A DNA stretch of 64,000 nt from contig NZ_LYMM01000003.1 of NCBI RefSeq assembly GCF_002896965.1, positions 86,971 to 150,970 on the forward strand, given 5' to 3'. The notes under the pieces are model-generated. The model was not told the origin of the DNA. It saw only the letters and a list, made by a program, of their open reading frames with translations, and ran no database searches. Below are positions 17,560-27,664 of the stretch, piece after piece. The position numbers and the translations under genes were made by a program. This stretch comes from Novosphingobium guangzhouense. Its GTDB lineage: Bacteria; Pseudomonadota; Alphaproteobacteria; Sphingomonadales; Sphingomonadaceae. Every line of letters begins with the position of its first letter. Within the stretch, counting starts at the first letter, position 1.

Positions 17560-20202
17560 ATGGTTGGGGAAAACAGGATCATCGCATTCGGCGCAGGCAC
17601 CGGCGAGAAACCGGAAACGCAGGCACCGGAACTCGCCGTCGAGACGGCGTCTGAGGCTGACGCTGCCGAAGCCTGGGATCAGGCGTGGGTAGCGCCTGCC
17701 CCCTTGGAAATCGAAGACGAACGCCCTTCCCGCCCGGAATGGGGGGCAGTCGTTTTTGCCGGGGCCGTGGTACTCGCGTGGACCGCAGTCTTCGTTTTCG
17801 CACGCCTTGCGATTCTACAAAGCGGCATACCTTTCTCCGAAGTCCCTGCCCTCATCATGCAATGGAGCGTGCCGGTCCTGCTGGTCGGAGTGGTATGGCT
17901 GGTCGTCATGCGCCACAGCGCCCGTGAAAGTCGGCGATTTGGCCGCATAGCCCGTTCGCTCTCGGCTGAATCCGCTATTCTTGAGCACCGACTGACCACG
18001 GTGAATCGCGAACTGAGCCTGGCCCGTGAATTCCTCGCCTCACAGTCACGCGATCTCGAAACGCTGGGCCGCATCGCGACGGAGCGTCTCTCGCAAAATG
18101 CAGAGCGTCTGCAGGAACTTGTTCAGGACAACGGTTCCCGGATCGATTCCATCAGTTCGGTAAGCACCGCTGCACTCGACAACATGGAGAAACTACGCGG
18201 CCAGTTGCCGGTCATCGCCAGTTCGGCAAAGGACGTAACGAATAACATCGCCAATGCCGGGCGTTCCGCGCACGCGCAGTTGGAAGACATGATCAATGGC
18301 TTCAATCGTCTGAACGAGTTCGGGTCGGCCAGCACGCGGCAAGTCTCCATGTTGCGCGATCAGGTCAACGATACGCTGGACGGCTTCAATGCGCGGTGTG
18401 AGCAGCTTGAACAGGCCGTCGCAGGGCGCTTTATCGCTCTGGACGAACGTGGTGAGGATTTCCGCACCCGGCTGGACAAGCATGAGGCGGACGCCCTGGC
18501 CGCAATCCGCGCGCGCGCAAAGGCGCTGACCGACGAGATTGACGAAGGCCGCCAGCAGTTGGACCGCCAGGAGGCGGAAAGCCTCACGTCGCTTCGTGCC
18601 CGCCTTGTTGCCCTTCGTGACGAGAGCGATGTGGTTTCGCGCGCCCTGCGCCATGCAGAAGAACGCGCGATCGAACATCTGCGCGCCTCGCTTGCCGATC
18701 TTTCCGAAGAACAGGCCAGCGCCGGCACTGCCATCATGGAGGCACAGCAGGGTGCCATCGAGGCGCTTAACGACCGCCTGGAAGCCATCAGTTCCGAAGC
18801 TCGCCACGTCGATGAGTCGATCGGGCTGCGCGCCGAACGGCTTGCGATGGAAGCGCAGGATCGCCAGTCGCGGCAGGTCGAACAGGAGCGGCATGCGATT
18901 GCACGCATCGACCACATGCTCGGCGAACTCGATGCCTCTATTGCGGAACGCCTTGAACGACACCGTATTCAGGCCGCAGCACTGGCTGAACGGTCCGCGG
19001 CGGTAACGGCAGAGCTCGGACGTTTCGAAGCCCGCCTCGAAACCATCGCCGGCCAGACCGCCGAGGCGGAAGAACGCATCGCATCCAGCCTTGCCGCGCT
19101 TACCGATCGCCTCACGGCAGCGCGGGCAACGCTGGCCGTTACCGATGGTGAAGTCGAAAAGCTTACCGACGATAGTGTGCGCCTCCTCGAACTCATCCAG
19201 GCAAGCGCGCGCCAGACCGGCAGCGCCCTTCCTGAAGCTCTGGAGGTTTCCGAAGATCGCTTGCGTCGTATCCAGGACGCCCTCGGCGGCGTGCTCACGC
19301 AGCTTCGTGAAGCAGTTCAGGGTGGTGAGGATGTGGCAGCGGAAATCGGCGTCTCCGGCCGTGACCTTGATGCCCTTCTGGCCGGACTTTCGCAGGCGCA
19401 ATCGCAGATCGCCTCACGCGGCGCCGACCATGCGGCTCTTCTGAGCCGCTTGCAGGATACTCTCGGCGAAATCGACGCGGCCACGCAAACCGCCGCGGAC
19501 AAGGCCGGCGGCGCGCTGATCGGCGCGCTCGCTGCCTTGGGCACAACGCTGGACGAAACCGTGTCCGCCATCGAGGAAGACAGCGCGGAACGCATCACCC
19601 GCATCGCGGATACGCTTGGCGATGAAAGCGCAGCGGCCATCGACAAGGCAATGCGCGGCAAAGTGGCGGAAATCTCTGGTCAGCTTGAGCAGGCAGTCGC
19701 CCACGCCTCCGGCGTCACGCGCGAAGCCACCACGCAATTGCGTGAACAGATCGCCAAAGTCGACGATCTGGTCGGCAATCTGGAAGGCCGCGTGACGCAG
19801 GCGCGCGCGCAAGCAGAAGAGCAAGTCGACAACGATTTTGCCCGGCGCGCGGCGTTCATCACCGAATCGCTTAATTCCAATGCGATAGATATCGCCACCG
19901 TGCTGTCAGGTGAAATCGCCGATAGCGCCTGGGCCGCCTATCTGCGTGGTGATCGAGGGATTTTTACCCGCCGAGCGGTGCGCCTGCTCGATGCCGGGGA
20001 AGTGAAAGCGATACAGCAGATCTTCGAGCGCGACGACGCGTTTCGCGCAAACGTGAGCCGCTACATCCACGATTTCGAAGGTATCTTGCGGCAGGTCCTG
20101 TCGACGCGCGATGGCAATGCGCTGGGCGTTACCCTGCTGTCATCAGACATGGGCAAGCTTTACGTGGCGCTGGCACAGGGCATCGAGCGTCTTCGCGGCT
20201 AA
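17560..20202 (+). CDS. Membrane-anchored coiled-coil protein, TipN-like
   Basis: The 880-residue protein has a short acidic N terminus, two hydrophobic segments (about residues 60–82 and 90–112) and then about 700 residues of Ala/Glu/Arg-rich coiled coil with repeated RLE, ARA and DxL heptads. The last 80 residues (RRAVRLLDAGEVKAI, YIHDFEGILRQVLSTRDGN, LSSDMGKLYVALAQ) form a compact conserved-looking domain. Length, two N-terminal membrane helices and a long C-terminal coiled coil match the architecture of the Caulobacter polarity factor TipN; homology is inferred from architecture and recall of the C-terminal motif. ATG at 17560 is chosen over GTG at 17512. It is divergent from the kinase-like operon. 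Confidence 0.55.
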   Translation: MVGENRIIAFGAGTGEKPETQAPELAVETASEADAAEAWDQAWVAPAPLEIEDERPSRPEWGAVVFAGAVVLAWTAVFVFARLAILQSGIPFSEVPALIMQWSVPVLLVGVVWLVVMRHSARESRRFGRIARSLSAESAILEHRLTTVNRELSLAREFLASQSRDLETLGRIATERLSQNAERLQELVQDNGSRIDSISSVSTAALDNMEKLRGQLPVIASSAKDVTNNIANAGRSAHAQLEDMINGFNRLNEFGSASTRQVSMLRDQVNDTLDGFNARCEQLEQAVAGRFIALDERGEDFRTRLDKHEADALAAIRARAKALTDEIDEGRQQLDRQEAESLTSLRARLVALRDESDVVSRALRHAEERAIEHLRASLADLSEEQASAGTAIMEAQQGAIEALNDRLEAISSEARHVDESIGLRAERLAMEAQDRQSRQVEQERHAIARIDHMLGELDASIAERLERHRIQAAALAERSAAVTAELGRFEARLETIAGQTAEAEERIASSLAALTDRLTAARATLAVTDGEVEKLTDDSVRLLELIQASARQTGSALPEALEVSEDRLRRIQDALGGVLTQLREAVQGGEDVAAEIGVSGRDLDALLAGLSQAQSQIASRGADHAALLSRLQDTLGEIDAATQTAADKAGGALIGALAALGTTLDETVSAIEEDSAERITRIADTLGDESAAAIDKAMRGKVAEISGQLEQAVAHASGVTREATTQLREQIAKVDDLVGNLEGRVTQARAQAEEQVDNDFARRAAFITESLNSNAIDIATVLSGEIADSAWAAYLRGDRGIFTRRAVRLLDAGEVKAIQQIFERDDAFRANVSRYIHDFEGILRQVLSTRDGNALGVTLLSSDMGKLYVALAQGIERLRG

Positions 20203-20220
20203 CCCGTTCGGTCTTAGCCC

Positions 20221-21192
20221 TCAACTTTCGGTGCGGTCGATCTGGCGATAGATCGCACCGACATGCGCTTCGCCGCGTGCTGCAGCCAGTTGCTCCTGCC
20301 GCTGACGCTCCCGATACGCTGCCCGCTGTTCATCCGTCCGTTCAGCATGACAACCGGGGCAGCTCACCCCTTCTTCGTAGAACGGGGACGCGCGATCATC
20401 CTCGCTCACCGGACGACGGCAGGCATGGCACAGTTCGAAACTGCCTTGAACAAGCCCATGCCCGATGGTCACGCGCTGGTCGAAGACGAAGCATTCGCCT
20501 TCCCAAAGGCTTTCTTCCTGCGGCACCGTCTCCAGGTACTTCAGAATCCCGCCCTTGAGGTGATAGACCTCATCGACCCCTTCCTGCTTGAGAAACGCAG
20601 TCGATTTTTCACAGCGGATGCCGCCAGTGCAGAACATGGCGACGCGAGGCTGCGCGCCGGCACCCAGCAAGCGCTCCCGCTCCGCGCGAAACCATCCCGG
20701 AAAATCCCGGAAAGTCTGCGTTTCAGGATCGATTGCGCCGGCGAACGTCCCGACAGCGACTTCATAGTCGTTGCGAGTGTCGATCACGATCGTTCCGGGA
20801 TCGGAAATCAGAGCGTTCCAGTCCTGCGGATCGACGTAAGTGCCAACACTGGCCAGCGGATCGATATCCGGCTCCCCCATCGTCACAATCTCACGCTTGA
20901 GGCGCACTTTCATCCGATGGAACGGCATTTCGGCCGCATCGGAAAACTTCACATCGACATCGGCGCAACCGGGAATTTGGCGGATATAGGCCAGAACGGC
21001 GTCAATTCCGTCAGGCACGCCTGCGATAGTACCGTTGATCCCCTCTCCCGCCAGCAGCAGCGTGCCGCGGATACCATGCGTGCGGCACAACGCCTCCAGC
21101 GGCGCCTTCAGCAACGCCGGGCTGTCAAAACGGGTGAAGCAGTAAAGCGCAGCCACGCAAAGGCGCGGCTCTGTCGTATCCAGCGGGTCCAT
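20221..21192 (-). CDS. trhO: tRNA uridine(34) hydroxylase (rhodanese-like, YceA/TrhO)
   Basis: TrhO hydroxylates U34 in certain tRNAs to 5-hydroxyuridine, using oxygen and a rhodanese active-site cysteine. The 323-residue product has the N-terminal acylphosphatase-like domain ([22 protein letters not shown] near residue 36), the rhodanese domain with [17 protein letters not shown], and the active site [12 protein letters not shown]. The C-terminal extension carries two CxxC pairs (CHAC and CPGC) that probably bind zinc. ATG at 21192 matches the usual start (MDPL). It ends 18 bases from the convergent TipN-like gene and begins 60 bases downstream of the DUF1467 gene. Confidence 0.9.
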   Translation of the reverse strand: MDPLDTTEPRLCVAALYCFTRFDSPALLKAPLEALCRTHGIRGTLLLAGEGINGTIAGVPDGIDAVLAYIRQIPGCADVDVKFSDAAEMPFHRMKVRLKREIVTMGEPDIDPLASVGTYVDPQDWNALISDPGTIVIDTRNDYEVAVGTFAGAIDPETQTFRDFPGWFRAERERLLGAGAQPRVAMFCTGGIRCEKSTAFLKQEGVDEVYHLKGGILKYLETVPQEESLWEGECFVFDQRVTIGHGLVQGSFELCHACRRPVSEDDRASPFYEEGVSCPGCHAERTDEQRAAYRERQRQEQLAAARGEAHVGAIYRQIDRTES

Positions 21193-21251
21193 GGCTTGCC
21201 CTTTAGCGCCAAAAGCGCCCAAAGCCAAAACCCGCTGTTCAATATGCGGCT

Positions 21252-21548
21252 TCAGTAGCCCAGATCATCAACCGGCGGTTTGCCAAGAATATTGATGTCG
21301 GCCACCGTGATCCATTGCTCCACGTAATTGACGTAGAACAGGCCGAACAGCGCCAAGGCCAGAATGCTTGCACGAACAGCTACGAGCCGCGGCCGAAAAT
21401 TGACCGGTGCACTGGTCGCGTGCCCCTTTTCGACAACATGGCCTTCGACCTCATCGGGCGTGCGCAAACCGATCGGCAGAACCACGAAGGCGCTCAACAC
21501 CCAGAACAGCGCGTAAATCGCCACCATCGAGGTCCAGTTCATTGCCAT
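21252..21548 (-). CDS. DUF1467 family small membrane protein
   Basis: The 98-residue product has an N-terminal hydrophobic segment ([21 protein letters not shown]), a polar stretch with [20 protein letters not shown] and a second hydrophobic segment ([17 protein letters not shown]). This order, and its position after rnj, match the DUF1467 family common in alphaproteobacteria; its function is unknown. ATG at 21548 has GGAGG nine bases upstream, better than the ATG at 21542. It is the last gene of the long nuo–birA–coaX–rnj group, four bases after the rnj stop. Confidence 0.82.
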   Translation of the reverse strand: MAMNWTSMVAIYALFWVLSAFVVLPIGLRTPDEVEGHVVEKGHATSAPVNFRPRLVAVRASILALALFGLFYVNYVEQWITVADINILGKPPVDDLGY

Positions 21549-21552
21549 TGCG

Positions 21553-23178
21553 TCAGTCCTCCAGCAGCAGCACCTGAACCTGAGGCTTCTTGCCCGACCA
21601 GCGCGTCGCGGCGCGCCTTGCGGCAAGCCGCGCCACTTCAGAGCGCGATTCGCGATCCGCCTTTTTCGCCCGGTTCAGCGCATCGGCGACATCGCGCTTC
21701 GCTTCCTCTACGAAATCCGCATAGTCCTCATCCAGCGGCAAACCGATGGCCGACACCTCGACATGGCCCTTGCGATCCGCGGCCACGGACACCACACCAT
21801 TGAAGGCAATGCGCCGTCGCATGATGATCGCCTCCCCATCGGCGGGAGCGATGATGTCACCGTCCAGCACAAGGCGGCCCGAACGAACCTCACCGAACTT
21901 GCCCGGATGATCGGGCGCAAGGCGGACGAGATCGCCGTTTTTCTGGAAGATCGCCTTGGGCACACCTGAGGCAATGCCGAGCCGCGCCTGCTCCTTCATA
22001 TGGCGGATTTCGCCATGGACGGGCAGCAGAATCTGCGGGCGTATCCAGGAATAGAGTGCTTCAAGTTCCGGACGGCCGGGATGGCCCGATACGTGAATGG
22101 GGCTCTGGCGATCCGTAACGACGACCACGCCCTGTTCGGCAAGGCGGTTCTGGATGCGGCCAATCTGTATCTCGTTACCGGGGATCTGGCGGCTGGAAAA
22201 CAGCACGACATCACCCTTGTCCAGCTTCACCGGATGATTGCCCTCCGAAATCCGCGCCAGCGCCGCGCGTGGCTCCCCCTGCCCGCCGGTAGCCACGATC
22301 AGCACGTCCCCACGCGGCAGGTCCATCGCGGTATCCGGATCGACAAGCTCGGGCAGATCCTTGAGGTAACCGCAAGATTGCCCGGTCTGAATGATCCGAT
22401 CCAGCGAACGTCCGGCGACGCAAAGTTGTCGCCCGGTCTTCTTCGCAACGTCGCCCAGCGTTTGCAGACGGGCTACGTTCGACGCGAAAGTCGTCACCAG
22501 AACCCGGCGGCCCTTATGCTTCTTCACTTCATCCAGCAGGCCGCGATAGACATCCCCTTCCGAGCCTGACGGCTCCGGATTGAAAACATTGGTGGAATCG
22601 CAGACCAGCGCCAGCACGCCTTCATCGCCGATGGCAGTCAATTCAGCCGCAGTAGCCGGTGTGCCGATCTGGGGTTCGTCGTCGAGTTTCCAGTCCCCGG
22701 TGTGGAATATCCGCCCGTAAGGCGTTTCGATCAGCAGCGCATTGCCTTCGGCGATCGAATGCGCCAGCGGCACATAACGGATGCCGAAAGGCCCGAGCTG
22801 GAAGTTCTCCAGGTCGTCCACGACGTGCAGTTCAACGTCGTCCAGAATCCCGGCCTCTTCGAGCTTGGCGGCCACCAGCTTTGCAGTGAATGGCGTTGCG
22901 TAGAGCGGAACGCCCAGTTCCTCTGCAAAATAAGGCACAGCACCGATATGGTCCTCGTGCGCGTGGGTCAGCACGATGCCAAGCAGGTTCGCCCGCTCGT
23001 TCTCGATAAACTCAAGGTCGGCGAACACAAGGTCGACCCCTGGATATTCGTTACCAGAGAACGTCATCCCCAGGTCGACCATCAGCCATTTGCCCTGACA
23101 GCCGTACAGGTTGACGTTCATGCCAATCTCGCCCGAACCGCCGAGCGCACAAAACAGAAGTTCCTTACCGGGAATCAC
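21553..23178 (-). CDS. rnj: Ribonuclease J
   Basis: RNase J is a metallo-beta-lactamase-fold endo- and 5'-exoribonuclease involved in RNA maturation and decay. The 541-residue protein has the zinc-binding THAHEDHIG near residue 71, later HTGDWK and VCDSTN motifs, the beta-CASP region with [21 protein letters not shown], and [16 protein letters not shown] before the C-terminal domain. The start is GTG at 23178, overlapping the coaX stop by four bases (GTGA), consistent with translational coupling. Alphaproteobacteria usually carry one RNase J. The order coaX–rnj–DUF1467 after nuoN–birA is familiar from this group. Confidence 0.93.
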   Translation of the reverse strand: MIPGKELLFCALGGSGEIGMNVNLYGCQGKWLMVDLGMTFSGNEYPGVDLVFADLEFIENERANLLGIVLTHAHEDHIGAVPYFAEELGVPLYATPFTAKLVAAKLEEAGILDDVELHVVDDLENFQLGPFGIRYVPLAHSIAEGNALLIETPYGRIFHTGDWKLDDEPQIGTPATAAELTAIGDEGVLALVCDSTNVFNPEPSGSEGDVYRGLLDEVKKHKGRRVLVTTFASNVARLQTLGDVAKKTGRQLCVAGRSLDRIIQTGQSCGYLKDLPELVDPDTAMDLPRGDVLIVATGGQGEPRAALARISEGNHPVKLDKGDVVLFSSRQIPGNEIQIGRIQNRLAEQGVVVVTDRQSPIHVSGHPGRPELEALYSWIRPQILLPVHGEIRHMKEQARLGIASGVPKAIFQKNGDLVRLAPDHPGKFGEVRSGRLVLDGDIIAPADGEAIIMRRRIAFNGVVSVAADRKGHVEVSAIGLPLDEDYADFVEEAKRDVADALNRAKKADRESRSEVARLAARRAATRWSGKKPQVQVLLLED

Positions 23179-23954
23179 TTAGAAGCTGCCCTTTCGGCAA
23201 TGATTGCAAGTCCGTCGATCGTCAGATCGGCATCGACGGCGTCGAAGATATTGGTAGCCTCATCGAACAGCACCGCGAGCCCTCCCGTTGCAATAACCTT
23301 GGCGGGACGTCCAATTTCCGCACGAATCCGCGCGATCAGGCCCTCCATCATTGCAACGTAGCCCCAAAAAACGCCGATCAGCATCTGGTCTTCGGTGTTC
23401 CGCCCGACGACGCTGTCAGATTTCGGCGCGGCGATGGCAATGCGCGGAAGCTTCGCGGTATTACCCACAAGGGCGTCCAGCGACAGATTTATGCCCGGCG
23501 CAATAATGCCGCCCTTGTAGGCACCGTTGAAGTCGATGACGTCGAACGTGGTCGCCGTCCCGAAATCAACGACGATGAGATCCCCGGTGTGCTTGTCATG
23601 GGCCGCAACGGCATTGACCGCACGGTCCGCACCTAGCGAACTCGGCTGCTCCACGTCGATATCGATCGCATAATCGGCCTTGCCCTGTCCGGCGATCAGG
23701 GGCTCGATATCGAAATAGTGTCGCGCCAGAATCTCAAGGTTATGCAATGCTCTTGGCACCACAGTCGAGATTATGATCTGGGTGACCTGCGCAGGCTCCA
23801 CGCCCCTGATGGCCAGAAGCTGCATCAGCCAGACAGCATATTCGTCACCGGTACGGCGCGGGTCGGTGGCAATGCGCCAACGCCCTCTTATCGTCCGGCC
23901 TTCGAGCAACGCGAAGACGACATTGGTGTTACCGGCGTCGATTGCGAGCAGCAT
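23175..23954 (-). CDS. coaX: Type III pantothenate kinase
   Basis: CoaX phosphorylates pantothenate, the first step of CoA synthesis, and unlike CoaA is not feedback-inhibited by CoA. The 259-residue protein begins [16 protein letters not shown], the phosphate-1 ATP loop of the ASKHA fold, and contains [12 protein letters not shown] near residue 107, [15 protein letters not shown] near 125, and [10 protein letters not shown] near 225. All are standard for the type III family. Its stop overlaps the rnj GTG and it begins 15 bases downstream of birA. Pantothenate kinase and biotin ligase side by side reflect a cofactor pair common in bacteria. Confidence 0.95.
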   Translation of the reverse strand: MLLAIDAGNTNVVFALLEGRTIRGRWRIATDPRRTGDEYAVWLMQLLAIRGVEPAQVTQIIISTVVPRALHNLEILARHYFDIEPLIAGQGKADYAIDIDVEQPSSLGADRAVNAVAAHDKHTGDLIVVDFGTATTFDVIDFNGAYKGGIIAPGINLSLDALVGNTAKLPRIAIAAPKSDSVVGRNTEDQMLIGVFWGYVAMMEGLIARIRAEIGRPAKVIATGGLAVLFDEATNIFDAVDADLTIDGLAIIAERAASK

Positions 23955-23969
23955 GGCTCTATCAGTTCC

Positions 23970-24668
23970 TCATACGAGCAGTACGTCACCCGCGTGGATT
24001 GTCCGGACCGATCCGTCAAGCAGCGCGAGACGGAGATTTCCGTCATCAGCCAGCCCCGCGAAGGTCCCGTCCACCGCACGTTCTCCCGGAGGCATTACTC
24101 TTAGCGGCGTCCCTACAGGATGCGCGGCGGCCTGCCAGCGACGCAAAAGCGGCCCAATTCCGGCTGTTCGCCAGCGCTGAAGTTCGACCTCGAAACTGTA
24201 CGCCATCGCCTCTGCGAACACATCACGCGATGGCGCACCCTCGCCAAGCGCCGCAGTCCTGCGGCCAGCGATGTCGGGAGCCTGCGCGAGGTTCACGCCA
24301 ATTCCGACGATGACGACGCCCGATACCATCTCCAGCAGAATGCCCGCGATCTTTGCGTCATGAACCAACAGATCGTTCGGCCACTTGAGCGCCAGTCCGT
24401 CATGTACGAAAGGCGATAGCGCCTGATATAGCGCCAACCCGGTCATCAGCGCCAGCGTTGCAGGCGACGGATCGCCGGGCGCCACGCGAACCACCGTCGA
24501 GCCCATGAAGTTGCCGGCCCCGTCATCCCAGACCCGCCCGAGGCGGCCCCGGCCCGAATTTTGACGATCCGCAACGAGCCAGCGGCCCTCGGACAGGTAT
24601 TCCCCGTCCGAAAGCCGCTTTGCCAGATCCGCGTTGGTAGAGCCGGTCTCGGCTACGATTTCGATCAA
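23970..24668 (-). CDS. birA: Biotin--[acetyl-CoA-carboxylase] ligase
   Basis: BirA activates biotin to biotinyl-AMP and transfers it to the biotin carboxyl carrier protein of acetyl-CoA carboxylase. The 232-residue protein is monofunctional, without the N-terminal DNA-binding domain of E. coli BirA. The biotin-AMP loop reads GRGRLGRVW near residue 42, followed by KWPNDLLV and KIAGILLE near 98. The TTG at 24668 is used because it overlaps the nuoN stop (TTGA) and places the ETGSTN motif at the usual distance from the start; the longer open frame is nuoN shadow. It continues the nuo transcript. Confidence 0.9.
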   Translation of the reverse strand: MIEIVAETGSTNADLAKRLSDGEYLSEGRWLVADRQNSGRGRLGRVWDDGAGNFMGSTVVRVAPGDPSPATLALMTGLALYQALSPFVHDGLALKWPNDLLVHDAKIAGILLEMVSGVVIVGIGVNLAQAPDIAGRRTAALGEGAPSRDVFAEAMAYSFEVELQRWRTAGIGPLLRRWQAAAHPVGTPLRVMPPGERAVDGTFAGLADDGNLRLALLDGSVRTIHAGDVLLV

Positions 24669-26128
24669 AGCGCGTAGAACAGCGCTGTGGAAGCCGTGTC
24701 GGTCAGGTGCTGCAGCCAACCGCTCAGCAGATAGCCCAGCGGCGAGATGAACAGGCAGGTCACGACCAGCAGCGCCTTGTGCCAGATATCGCTGTCGCCC
24801 TTCACCACGTCAGCGGGTTCGTCGAAGTACACGACCTTGACCACCTTGAGATAGTAGAAGGCGCCGATCACCGAAGCTGCAAAGCCGATTGCCGCAAGCG
24901 GCATCATGCCTGCATCGACCGCGGCCTTGAAAACCAGGAACTTGCCCCAGAAGCCGAACAGTGGCGGAATGCCGGCAAGGCTGAACATCACCAGACCCAG
25001 AGCCAGCGCCAAACCGGGACGGGTGCGCGAAAGCCCTGCGAACTTGTCGATCTCCTCAACCTGGTTGCCGTTCTCATCCTTGAGCATCAGCACGGTAACA
25101 AAACCGGCGACCGTCATAGCGACGTAGATCACCAGATAGAACAGCATCGCCGAAGCGCCCTGCTCATTAGCTGCCGACAGGCCGACGAGAATGAAGCCGA
25201 CGTTGTTGATCGACGAATAGGCCATCAGGCGCTTGATGTTCTTCTGGCCGATCGCGCCCAGTGCACCGACCACGATCGAGGCCAGTGCGATGAACACGAC
25301 GATCTGCCGCCAGGCATCGGCCTGCTCGCCGAAGGCGTCGAACATGACCCGCATGGTCAGCCCGATCGCCGCTACCTTGCCCGAAGTTGCAAAAAACTTC
25401 GTCACCGGGGTCGGTGCGCCCTCATAAACGTCCGGCGTCCACATGTGGAACGGAACGGCGCTGATCTTGAAAGCCAGACCCGCAAGCATGAACACGATGC
25501 CGAACAGCGCCCCGTTGGAAAGCCCCCCTGCGAGCGCCGCGTTGATGCCGGAGAACGAGGTCGTACCCGTGAAGCCGTAAGTCAGGCTCATGCCGAACAG
25601 CAGGATGCCCGAAGCCAGCGCGCCCAGCACGAAGTACTTGAGGCCTGCTTCCGCCGAGCGTCCGTCGGTGCGCACGAAGGCGGCAAGCACGTAAGCAGCC
25701 AGCGAGTTCATTTCGAGGCCGATGTAGAGCGCCAGCAGGTCGCCCGCCGACACCATCATGCCGCTTCCGACTGCAGCGAAGATAACCAGAACCGGGAACT
25801 CGGCCCTCATCGCGCCAAGGCGTTCGAAGAAGGTCGGAGCAACAACCAACGTGGCGGCTGCCGAAAGGTAGATCAGTATCTTGCCAAAGGCCGAGAAGGC
25901 ATCGGCGTGAACCTGCCCGAAGAACGCGGCGTAATCAGGCCCCATGTGCCCGCCGCAAAGCGCAGGGGCGACAAGGAAGGTGGCGCCAACCAGCGCCGCG
26001 ACAGCGAGGATCGAGATCAGGCGGCTTGCCTTGTCACCACCCCAGGCTGCGATCAGGAGCAGGACGAGACCTGCGATGCTCAGCGTTTCTTCCGGCGCGA
26101 TAAGGCGCAGGGAGTGCGACCAGTCCAT
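24665..26128 (-). CDS. nuoN: NADH-quinone oxidoreductase subunit N
   Basis: This 487-residue integral membrane subunit of complex I is one of three antiporter-like proton-channel subunits. It has about 14 hydrophobic segments; the LALYIGLEMNSLAAYVLAAF stretch near residue 125 holds the key Glu of TM5, and KISAVPFHMWTPDVYEGAPTP near 225 holds the conserved Lys and discontinuous helix. Its start overlaps the nuoM stop (bases 26128–26130) and its own stop overlaps birA. It is the last nuo subunit in the operon. Confidence 0.96.
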   Translation of the reverse strand: MDWSHSLRLIAPEETLSIAGLVLLLIAAWGGDKASRLISILAVAALVGATFLVAPALCGGHMGPDYAAFFGQVHADAFSAFGKILIYLSAAATLVVAPTFFERLGAMRAEFPVLVIFAAVGSGMMVSAGDLLALYIGLEMNSLAAYVLAAFVRTDGRSAEAGLKYFVLGALASGILLFGMSLTYGFTGTTSFSGINAALAGGLSNGALFGIVFMLAGLAFKISAVPFHMWTPDVYEGAPTPVTKFFATSGKVAAIGLTMRVMFDAFGEQADAWRQIVVFIALASIVVGALGAIGQKNIKRLMAYSSINNVGFILVGLSAANEQGASAMLFYLVIYVAMTVAGFVTVLMLKDENGNQVEEIDKFAGLSRTRPGLALALGLVMFSLAGIPPLFGFWGKFLVFKAAVDAGMMPLAAIGFAASVIGAFYYLKVVKVVYFDEPADVVKGDSDIWHKALLVVTCLFISPLGYLLSGWLQHLTDTASTALFYAL

Positions 26129-27663
26129 CAGTGTGACCCCCCATGCGCAGCTTCTTCGTGGTGCGCAGGCTTAGCTTTTCCAGGTGTAGGCGCGCTGTCG
26201 CCGGCCGGTGCGGCACGAGCGAGGCGAGCGTCGAGCGCGGCAATATCGGCGCGCATCGGAGCAATGAAGCTCTCGGGATAGATACCCATCCACAGGGCGC
26301 CGAGCGCGAGCGGAACCACCATCGCGATTTCACGAAGGTCAAGGTCCGACATGGCCGCGGCATCCGCGTTCTTCTGTTCACCGAACACAACACGGCGGTA
26401 AAGGTACAGCATGTAAGCCGCGCCCAGGATGATGCCGGTCGTGCAGATCAGCGCCGCCCAGGTCGAGACCTGGTAGATGCCGCCAAGGCTCAGGAACTCG
26501 CCAACGAAGCCGCTGGTGCCCGGAAGACCGATCGAGGCCATCGTGAACAGCAGGAAGAACAGCGCATAGCGCGGCATGTTGATCGCAAGGCCGCCGTAAC
26601 GCGTGATCTCACGAGTATGGAGGCGATCATAGATGATGCCCACGCACAGGAACAGCGCACCCGAAACGAGGCCGTGGCTCAGCATGACCAGCATCGAGCC
26701 TTCCAGACCCTGCACGTTGAAGGCGAACAGGCCAATCGTCACGATCGCCATGTGCGCAACCGACGAATAAGCGATCAGCTTTTTCATATCGCTCTGCACC
26801 AGCGCGATCAGCGATGTGATCACCACGGCAGCCATCGACAGGCCCCACACCAGCGGCGCGAAGTACGCCGAAGCTTCCGGGAACATCGGCAGCGAGAAGC
26901 GGATGAAGCCGTAGCCGCCCATCTTCAGCAGCACGCCCGCCAAGATGATCGAGCCCGCGGTCGGCGCCTGAACGTGTGCGGCCGGAAGCCAGGTGTGGAC
27001 CGGCCACATCGGCATCTTCACGGCGAAGCTGGCGAAGAAGGCAAGCCACAGCCAGTTCTGAACCTTGGGATCGAAATCATAGGCCATCAGGGTAGGAACG
27101 TCGGTCGTGCCGGCAGTGTGGACCATCCACAGCATCGCCACGAGCATCAGCACCGAGCCGAGCAGCGTATAAAGGAAGAACTTGTACGACGCGTAAATGC
27201 GGTCCGCACCGCCCCAGATGCCGATGATCAGGTACATCGGGATCAGGCCGGCTTCGAAGAACATATAGAACAGGAAGATATCCTGCGCCATGAACACGCC
27301 GAGCATGAGCGTTTCGACCAGCAGGAACGCGGCCATGTATTCGCCCACGCGCTTCTCGACCGACTGGCTCGCGCCGATGCAGATCGGCATGAGGAAGACC
27401 GAGAGCATGATCAGCAACAGGGCGATGCCATCGATGCCAAGGGCATAGGAGAAGCCCGAGAAGATCTCGAGACGTTCGGTGAACTGCCACTGCGGCCCAC
27501 CGATGTCGAAATTGGCCCAGAGCACTACGCCCAGGACGAGGTCCACCAGTGTAGCGAGCAGCGCGACGGTGCGCGCGGCTTTCGCTTCGAGGAAGAGGCA
27601 TGCCAGTGCGCCGAGGAGCGGCACCGCCAGCATCAGGCTGAGGATCGGAAAACCAGTCATCAT
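26128..27663 (-). CDS. nuoM: NADH-quinone oxidoreductase subunit M
   Basis: The 511-residue antiporter-like membrane subunit lies between NuoL and NuoN in the complex I membrane arm. Visible marks are the FFEAGLIPMYLIIGIWGG stretch near residue 145 with the conserved Glu, and FAVKMPMWPVHTWLPAAHVQAP near 230 with Lys and the discontinuous helix, followed by SDMKKLIAYSSVAHM. A polar, Ala/Pro/His-rich tail of about 30 residues (ending EEAAHGGSH) extends beyond the last helix. The stop shares bases with the nuoN start. Confidence 0.96.
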   Translation of the reverse strand: MMTGFPILSLMLAVPLLGALACLFLEAKAARTVALLATLVDLVLGVVLWANFDIGGPQWQFTERLEIFSGFSYALGIDGIALLLIMLSVFLMPICIGASQSVEKRVGEYMAAFLLVETLMLGVFMAQDIFLFYMFFEAGLIPMYLIIGIWGGADRIYASYKFFLYTLLGSVLMLVAMLWMVHTAGTTDVPTLMAYDFDPKVQNWLWLAFFASFAVKMPMWPVHTWLPAAHVQAPTAGSIILAGVLLKMGGYGFIRFSLPMFPEASAYFAPLVWGLSMAAVVITSLIALVQSDMKKLIAYSSVAHMAIVTIGLFAFNVQGLEGSMLVMLSHGLVSGALFLCVGIIYDRLHTREITRYGGLAINMPRYALFFLLFTMASIGLPGTSGFVGEFLSLGGIYQVSTWAALICTTGIILGAAYMLYLYRRVVFGEQKNADAAAMSDLDLREIAMVVPLALGALWMGIYPESFIAPMRADIAALDARLARAAPAGDSAPTPGKAKPAHHEEAAHGGSH

Positions 27664-27664
27664 C

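Noticed and set aside
24707..26281. Long plus-strand open frame of 524 codons antisense to nuoN
   Set aside because: It lies fully opposite a clear nuoN gene, is charged and His/Arg/Gln-rich without domains, and is typical of antisense frames in GC-rich DNA.
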